The translations under genes were made by a program, and so were the position numbers. The notes under the pieces are model-generated. The model had not been told where the DNA came from, ran no database searches, and saw nothing but the letters and a program-made list of their open reading frames with translations. From Manis javanica (taxonomy: Eukaryota > Chordata > Mammalia > Pholidota > Manidae), in NCBI RefSeq assembly GCF_040802235.1, contig NC_133167.1:1069001-1133000 (forward strand): DNA of 64,000 bases. Direction: 5' to 3'. Positions 57,990 through 64,000 of this stretch are shown here, piece after piece (the first letter of the stretch is position 1; each line of letters opens with the position of its first letter).

Positions 57990-58650
57990 CGGCAGGCACC
58001 GCTGCCCTCGTGCTCCCGGTGAGCGGACCGGAGGCCCTGACCATGATGAGCCCGCACCCGCGCCCCGCCCTCGGGCTGGGTAAACGGCGGTGCCGGGGCT
58101 CGGCCAGAGGGGCGAAGAGAAGGAGGCCTACAGTGGGGGCCCGGGCAGGGCGTCTGGGCTGGAGGAAAAAGACCGCACCCCAGATCCCTCCCCGAGGCCG
58201 TGTCGGAGGCTCCACCCGCCATGGGCTGCGCGCCTGTGCCCACGAGGGGGTCCGAGGCCAGGGGCCAGCCAGCCTCTCTGCGCCCAGCGTCCATGCGGCC
58301 CGGAGCCGAGCCCGTGCCCTGAGGCCAAGGCCTGGAGGGGCGGGGCCAGGCGGACGGGGCGGGGCCAAGAGGGGGCGGAGCGGGCTGCGAGGGGCGGGAC
58401 TAGGCGGACGGGGCGGGCCGGGCCTAGACTCAGGAGAGGCTGGGCGGCTGGGTCCTCCTCAGGGGCACCCCGGGGCAGCACCGGGAGGGGCCTGGTTTCT
58501 CGCCTGTTGAAAAGCTGTAAAACGTCTGTCGGGCACCTGGCACGGGGCGGCCATGGGACCGGCTCGCTCGCCGGGCGTTCCGGCCACTTTGCAGACCGGC
58601 CCCACAGGGGAAACGTGCCCGCCCGCAGGCATGCCCTGTGCTCGCTTCCA
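57990..58650. promoter_or_regulatory. CpG island with five GC boxes (candidate TATA-less promoter)
   Basis: CpG-dense from about 57,990 to 58,650. Five Sp1/KLF-type GC boxes lie at 58,337-58,347, 58,356-58,366, 58,371-58,379, 58,391-58,399 and 58,410-58,419. A module reading AGGCGGACGGGGCGGG is present twice, at 58,349 and 58,402. No TATA box is evident. Downstream on plus, an ATG at 58,553 has a strong Kozak context (GCGGCCATGGGA) and opens a 74-codon frame to 58,777 that I do not recognise and do not call as a gene. Minus-strand frames also cross the island, so transcription could go either way or both. Confidence 0.75.
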
Positions 58651-59144
58651 CCACGACCCAGGCAGCATTCTGCGCCTTTCCAACTACTCAGTGGCACGTA
58701 GGCTGGTCAAGGTGGATCAGACCAAGTGCAAGAAGCGGGGAGCCCTGGTCACCCCCGAAGCCAGCACGCGCCGTTGACAGGAGGCAGGTGCCCTCGGTTC
58801 TCGTAGGAAGGAGGGATGCTGCCCTCGGCACCGTCCTCGCAGTCCCTGTGTCTGGGAAGGTTGCGGATGTTCTGGTTTGGATGCTTTCTCACGGGTAAAT
58901 CAGCCTTGCCAGTGACACGCAGCCATTATTTCTTGCGAGGCATGCCGGTCACAGGCAGCCACCTTCTGGCAGGAGGCCAGCGCTCCTTCCTGGAGCTCAT
59001 CCATGTTCTCCAGAGCAAGGGCTGGCATTTCAAGGACTGAAGCTTCTGCACCTTAGGGTCTCCCGGCTGACCACCACAGACCTGGGCATGGCAGGGGGGT
59101 GGCTCAGACACAGAGCCGGGAGCAACTTCCTTCTGCTAGTCAGG
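58651..59144. other. Single-copy DNA downstream of the CpG island
   Basis: Contains the rest of the 74-codon frame and a second unrelated 74-codon frame (58,816-59,040). Neither shows recognisable similarity. Confidence 0.38.
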
Positions 59145-59330
59145 CAGGACCCCTGGGCGCAGGACCCCAGGGCAGGATCCCAGGAGCAGAGCCCTCCCAC
59201 CCAGGAGAAGGACCCCAGTAGCAGGAGGACCGCAGGGCAGGACCCCTGGGCGCAGGACCCCAGGGCAGGACCCCAGGAGCAGGAGGACCCCAGGGCAGGA
59301 CCCCAGGAGCAGAGCCCTCCCACCCAGGAG
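59145..59330. repeat. Complex GC-rich minisatellite
   Basis: Built from a roughly 14-19-bp CAGGACCCCAGGGCAGGA-like unit. A composite block ending in CAGAGCCCTCCCACCCAGGA occurs twice (near 59,187 and 59,310), so there is a higher-order period of about 123 bp. Confidence 0.92.
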
Positions 59331-62300
59331 GGCAGTACTTCACAGGTCTGATTTGGTGCTGGGAATACTGAGGACATTATTCCCGCCCCCTCTCCCCCAC
59401 CCCCCGCCTCACACACAGTGTTCTCAAATGCACTATTTTTATTTATTTGTTGGCTAAAATGCTGCTCAGTGATTCAGGCAGACGGAGAGTAAATCTGCCT
59501 CCTTCCGCACACCTCCTCCCTTGAGGCCAGCCTTCCCTTGGAGGCCGGTGTCCTGTCTTGAGACTGCAGGCTTTCCTGGGGCCCCCTGAGGGCTTGCTCC
59601 GTCCTCGGCTGAGAACTAGTAATGGAGGGGCAGGGAGAGAGTGGACGTCCACTGCTCTGAGAGCTGGCAGTTAACTAGAACTCTGGGGAGGGGCTCCAAG
59701 AAATGCTGCTCCCCGCAAGGCCTGGGCTCTGGGGTGGGGGCTGAGGTGGGGGCTGCCATGCCTGGGCCATAGGGCAGAGATGCAAGGCACTCCTGTCACA
59801 GCAGAGACCAGGGCTTCCCAAGTGTGGGCTGCAGACCAGGGGCACACTGGCTCCAGGGAAGGCCAGTGTGAGGACAAGCAGGGTCCCGGTGGTGGGGACA
59901 GGCCACTGGTGACTGGTGGCTCCATGTGGGGGTGGGGGTGCTGACAGGACCTTCTGGCACAAAGCTGGGACAGGCAAAGATCTGGATATTCTAGCCTGAG
60001 GTGCAGGGAGGGAAGGGTCACTCATTCAAATGCTGACCCAGCAGCCAGCCTCCAGGTGGCCCTGGGTGTCCCCAGGCTGTCATGGACCTGGCCCTCCCGT
60101 CCAGGCACACCCCTCCATGTCCTCACACCCCCTCACCCCTCGCCTGTTCTGCAGAAACCCTGATTCTGAGGTCCCGGTCAGCCCTGTGAGGTCAGTCCCA
60201 CCCGGGCAGGGAATGTCCTGGGCCAGGTGGCAGCCACATTTAATTTCTGGAAGGTTCTGCCACCCCGAATCTTAGGGGCTGCCTATAGAGGAGGGAGGAT
60301 GGGCTTCCCCTTGCTGAGTTGCCATTCTGCCCATTTCAGCTGGGTCACCAGACACGCTGTGCGGGAGGCAAGCCTACAGGCACAGCTGTCACTCAGAGAG
60401 GCCACAGAGCGTTGGCGGGCGGACGGGGGCATCGCAGGGCGCCAGCCTGTCAGTCTGCCCAGGAGCTCCGGGCGAGATGATGATGTGAGGACAGGCAGAG
60501 GGCAGCCAGGCGGGGCAGGGCCGTGCCTCACCCAGGGCTGCAGTGCCCCCCAACACAGCTCTCTCTCCTGGTCCCCCTCTCTGGCCCAGACCCCACCAGC
60601 AGAGGGGCACTGCCAGCGCAGACTTCCATGACGTGTCTATGCCCACCTGTCCCTGGGACTCCCCGTGGTCACCCCAGCTCCCCTGCACCCAGCCTGCCAG
60701 CTGAGCCCCCCCTGTGGACCTGAGCTCTGCCCCCCACCCTGTCTCAGGAGAGCAAGGACCAGGGCACACACGCTGACCCCCTGCTGCCACACGCAGTGTC
60801 TCTGCTTCTCCATGGCTCCATGTCCCTCTCAGGAAGCCCTGCCCATCCGCTGGCCTCAGCTTGAGCTTGCCAGGGTCCCAGGTCTCTGGGGTTGGGGTCC
60901 CTGCCCACTCATGGTGATGCTTAGGGAGGGACTGCTAAGTCCCAGCTCCCAGCCTCCATGGGGACAGACAATGACCAACCAGCCCTCGAACTGACCTGTA
61001 GTAACACCCCTGGGCGGCAACAAAGGGCCAGGAGAGTGAGTGGCACACACTTTAGCCAGGGGGGATGCAGCTGGGAGGAGCAGGTTCCGGACCTTCCCGG
61101 AGGTGAGGTCTCCGTCCGCGAAACACACACTCCTGCCTGACCTGGAGCAGTGCTCTGCTAGGCAGACGTTTCCAGTGTGCACCCACTAGCTGATGTGCGG
61201 ACCAGACAGCCGGGTGACGGACGGGAGGCTTCATTTTCGAGGAGCTCCTACTTTTCTTTGCAACAAAGGACATGTTCATGGCCCCTTCTTCCCGACTGCT
61301 GCAGCCTGTCTGCAGTCTCCACCCCACTGCGACGTCCCTACAGGGCACCGAGCACACCCTGTGGGGGGTCCCAATGTGGGCCCCATCATGGGGCCTGGCC
61401 ACTCACTCAGCTGTGCGGCCGTCACCCTGAGTCCTCAGGAAGTCAGGCTGCCAAGCCGGGAGTGGCCGAGAGGGACAACGGTCGCCTCCCCGCCTCGGCG
61501 CAACCAGGGAGGGCTGCCCGGAGTGTCCTGGGAGGGCGCGTGAGCCCGTTCAGGATCCTTGTTTCCCGGCAGCGGATCTCCGTCTCCCAAACTCTTCCTG
61601 CATTGCTGTGCAAGGACTGACTACGCTCCGCCGCTCACGCAGCTCTGCCAGTGCTGTGGAGGTGAAGATGCACAGGTGAGGACAGGTGAGGCTCACCTGA
61701 AGGCCACGTAGGCAGTTCCCTGGAGGGGAGGGACAGCCACCTAGACCCAGTGCCTTGAACGGCACCGACTGGAATGGCAGGAAGCAGAAACAGAAAATGG
61801 AAATCATGGCAATTGGAATTACACGGGACAGAATCTTTGTTCACACGTGTTCCAGCATGACTTTGCATTCTGAGTGCGTGCAGATGATCAAGAAAGCCGG
61901 CTGGGGCCAGGGCACCCAGGGGACGCTGGGTCTCAGCCATGACTGCTACCCAGGTGGTGGGGGGATGGCTGAATGTCAAACGTCTCTGTTCCTGGAAGCT
62001 GTTCGTAATCCATGCTTGTCCGGGAGCAGTTCAGATGAAAAGCAGCCACACTGAGCGCGATGCCCCTGCCTTCTGGGGGTCGGGGCGCACTGATGGACTC
62101 CAGCCTCAGCATGTGCACATTAGAGCCTGAGATTGCAAGTGGTGCTGGTAGCCGCTGGCTGGTGCACGATGTGCTCACCCCGAGACTCATGGCCTCTGCC
62201 AGGTGCTAGCCCCCCCTCCTGCCACTCCCCGTCTCCTCTCAGCCCTGCTCAGAGCCACGGCAGGACCCATCCCACCCCTCTGCCTTATAGCCTTCCATTT

Positions 62301-62759
62301 TGGCTTGAGGTGGTAAGGAGGGTGTGGTCTGGTGGGGCTCTGGGGTCCCTGGGTGGAGGGGACTGTGGCATCGCCCCTGCTTCTGTGGAAATGCCAGGTA
62401 GGGACAGTTTGCCTGCCACTGTGCCTGGCGGTTCTGGCCAGAGCCAAGCACTGGGGGAGGCCTGAAAGGTCCCCCTTAGCTGGACAGGAGGGGGCTGAGC
62501 TCGCAGCTGCCTAACCTGTGCAGGCAGGGGAGGGGCTGTGGGTGGGGGAAGAGGACAGACCTGCAGAATTGCTCCCTGCCAGGAATTTAGCAGCAAGACA
62601 TTGCACAGTGGCTCAAGGTCACGTGAGCCAGCTGAGCACCCGGGAAGAGGGCAAGAGCCACGAACCCAGCCACGGTGCCTCCAGGGCTTACTTCCCCAAT
62701 ATACACCCTTCCTTTGGGGGTGACATTGTCTGGGACCTCCTAGCCACGGGCCTCTCCCT
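59331..62759. other. GC-rich DNA; AT patch at about 59,420-59,490
   Basis: No gene can be supported. An AT-rich patch without repeat identity lies at about 59,420-59,490 (CACTATTTTTATTTATTTGT). 61,790-61,890 is a moderate-GC patch. The rest is GC-rich single-copy DNA with composition-driven frames. Confidence 0.4.
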
Positions 62760-63760
62760 ACAAATGCATGAAGTGTTTTATCCATATTTATGTTTCACAT
62801 ATTTATATATTAATACACTTGTACTGCTTTTCTGACTTCTCTTTTCACTTAATAATTTATGTTGCAATTCTCTCCATACAAGACCTATAGATTTATTTAA
62901 TTCTTGTAGATAGTTATGTGGAGGCCATTGTGAGGATGGCCTATGATTTATTCATCAACTGCACCTTTGATGAGCATTTGGTTTGTGTCCAATTTTTCAC
63001 GGTTGTAAACAGTGCTGGGACGAACACATGTTTTTCTCCTTCTACCTGTTACTATGTGAAACTGATTTCTTGAACCATCCTTGCACTGTCAGGATGAATA
63101 ATGCAGTCCTGTTATTTGATCTACTAATTTTGCTTTCTAACATTTTGTCTAAAATGTTTGTATCAAAAGTCTAGTTTTCCTTGTCTGTCATGTGCTCCAC
63201 AGATTTGAGTAGTGTCATGCTAGTTGCAAAAAAAGGGGGAGTATCTATTTTACTAAATTTTTCAAAGAATGAGCACCTAGATTTATTTATCAATTCTAAT
63301 GCATGTTTCTAACTCATTACTTTCTGACTTTACCATTTTAGCTTGTTTTTTCAGTTTTCTGTAATTCTATTGCTTTTTTTCTTCTTGAGGTAGAAGTTTC
63401 GATATATTTATTATTAATATTTTTATTTACGAATATGTACATACCACATTTGACTCTCACTAGAGCACCAGCTCCACCTCTGAGGTTTTCTTGGGTGGAA
63501 GTTTAAATCCATGTTCTCCAGCTCTTTTTGCGATTCATGTTCTGTCTGACCCAGCATTGGTTTGACAGAACATTTAAAAATTTGTGTTTTGTTTTCAGAC
63601 GTTGATATTGTTTTTATTGTCTTTTTGATTGGTTTTAATTTTGTCAGTGATTTCTAGTCTGTTGTTTCTTTGTTGTGATCAAGGTGTGTGGTCTTGATCA
63701 TTTCTGGTTTGGGTCTGTTGAGGTTTTGTCTGTGATATAAACCTCCCAGATGTCGGCATG
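62760..63760 (-). mobile_element. L1 LINE-1, antisense (3' piece then ORF2)
   Basis: 62,760-63,030 resembles the antisense of an old L1 3' end (ATTTATTCATCAACTGCACC, GGTTGTAAACAGTGCTGGGA). 63,060-63,760 follows antisense ORF2: CTTGAACCATCCTTGCACTG near 63,071, AAGAATGAGCACCTAGATTT near 63,266, TTTGTCAGTGATTTCTAGTC near 63,640 and TTTGTTGTGATCAAGGTGTG near 63,669. The two pieces join with material missing between them, so the element is internally deleted or two fragments are juxtaposed. Confidence 0.72.
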
Positions 63761-64000
63761 TATGTTCCAGCAGGAACACGTGTCAGCCCAAGGGAGGAAA
63801 GAGGTAAACGGCTACTTAATCACTGTTACCACAGCTTTGCACAACGTCGGCTTCTGTGTGCATTTTAGAATGGACATGATGTATTATAGTTTTAAATCAC
63901 ACACTGAATTTTAATTTATAAAGAAATGAATAGGTATCAATCAATTGGGGTGAATGACCAACAGGCTTTTACTGATGGGTGCATGATGGACGCCGTTTAG
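63761..64000. other. AT-leaning DNA at the window edge
   Basis: No recognised exon. May hold further LINE debris; it includes CTGAATTTTAATTTATAAAG near 63,904. Confidence 0.35.

Overview
This window reads as eutherian mammal nuclear DNA. It carries relics of L1M-type LINE-1, LINE-2, MIR, MaLR (MLT1-type) LTRs, one probable ERV1-type solo LTR in antisense and a Tigger1-like DNA transposon. That combination is eutherian. I saw no Alu, rodent B1/B2, carnivore, ruminant, pig or horse tRNA-SINE, so I cannot name the order, and a primate is unlikely. Most of the sequence is very GC-rich and full of short minisatellites, as in subtelomeric or other high-GC isochores. Two AT-rich blocks (about 18.2-26.9 kb and 39.6-42.9 kb) are built from old L1 copies.

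I could not support any protein-coding gene. The many open frames lie in GC-rich DNA where stop codons are rare, in tandem repeats, or in decayed transposons. None shows a protein domain or convincing exon/intron structure that I recognise. The window therefore looks like intergenic or long-intron DNA.

Layout: 0-3.2 kb GC-rich single-copy DNA with one AT-rich regulatory-looking island; 3.2-5.6 kb Tigger1-like tail with an internal minisatellite, L1 relics and a CA repeat; 5.6-18.2 kb GC-rich DNA with two L1 fragments, a 32-bp minisatellite and several AT-rich islands resembling conserved non-coding elements; 18.6-20.5 kb antisense LTR and antisense L1; 22.9-26.9 kb a long decayed sense L1; 26.9-39.6 kb GC-rich DNA with MIR, MLT1, L2, more regulatory-looking islands (notably a double AP-1 palindrome at 35,986-36,000) and an unclassified inverted-repeat family at 37.7-38.9 kb; 39.6-44.9 kb L1 and L2 relics and a roughly 475-bp CATC array; 45-64 kb GC-rich DNA with two CpG islands (48.93-49.54 kb and about 58.0-58.65 kb, the second with five GC boxes), three more tandem-repeat loci including a perfect 76-bp duplication, further L1/MLT1/L2/MIR relics, and an antisense L1 at the right edge.

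No multi-gene system can be reconstructed here. The most useful leads are the two CpG islands as possible promoters of unannotated transcripts, the homeodomain/POU/AP-1-rich islands as possible enhancers, and the minisatellite that grew inside a transposase reading frame. Repeat families were assigned by eye from remembered consensus sequences. Element boundaries are approximate, and conservation of the islands is inferred from composition and motifs only.
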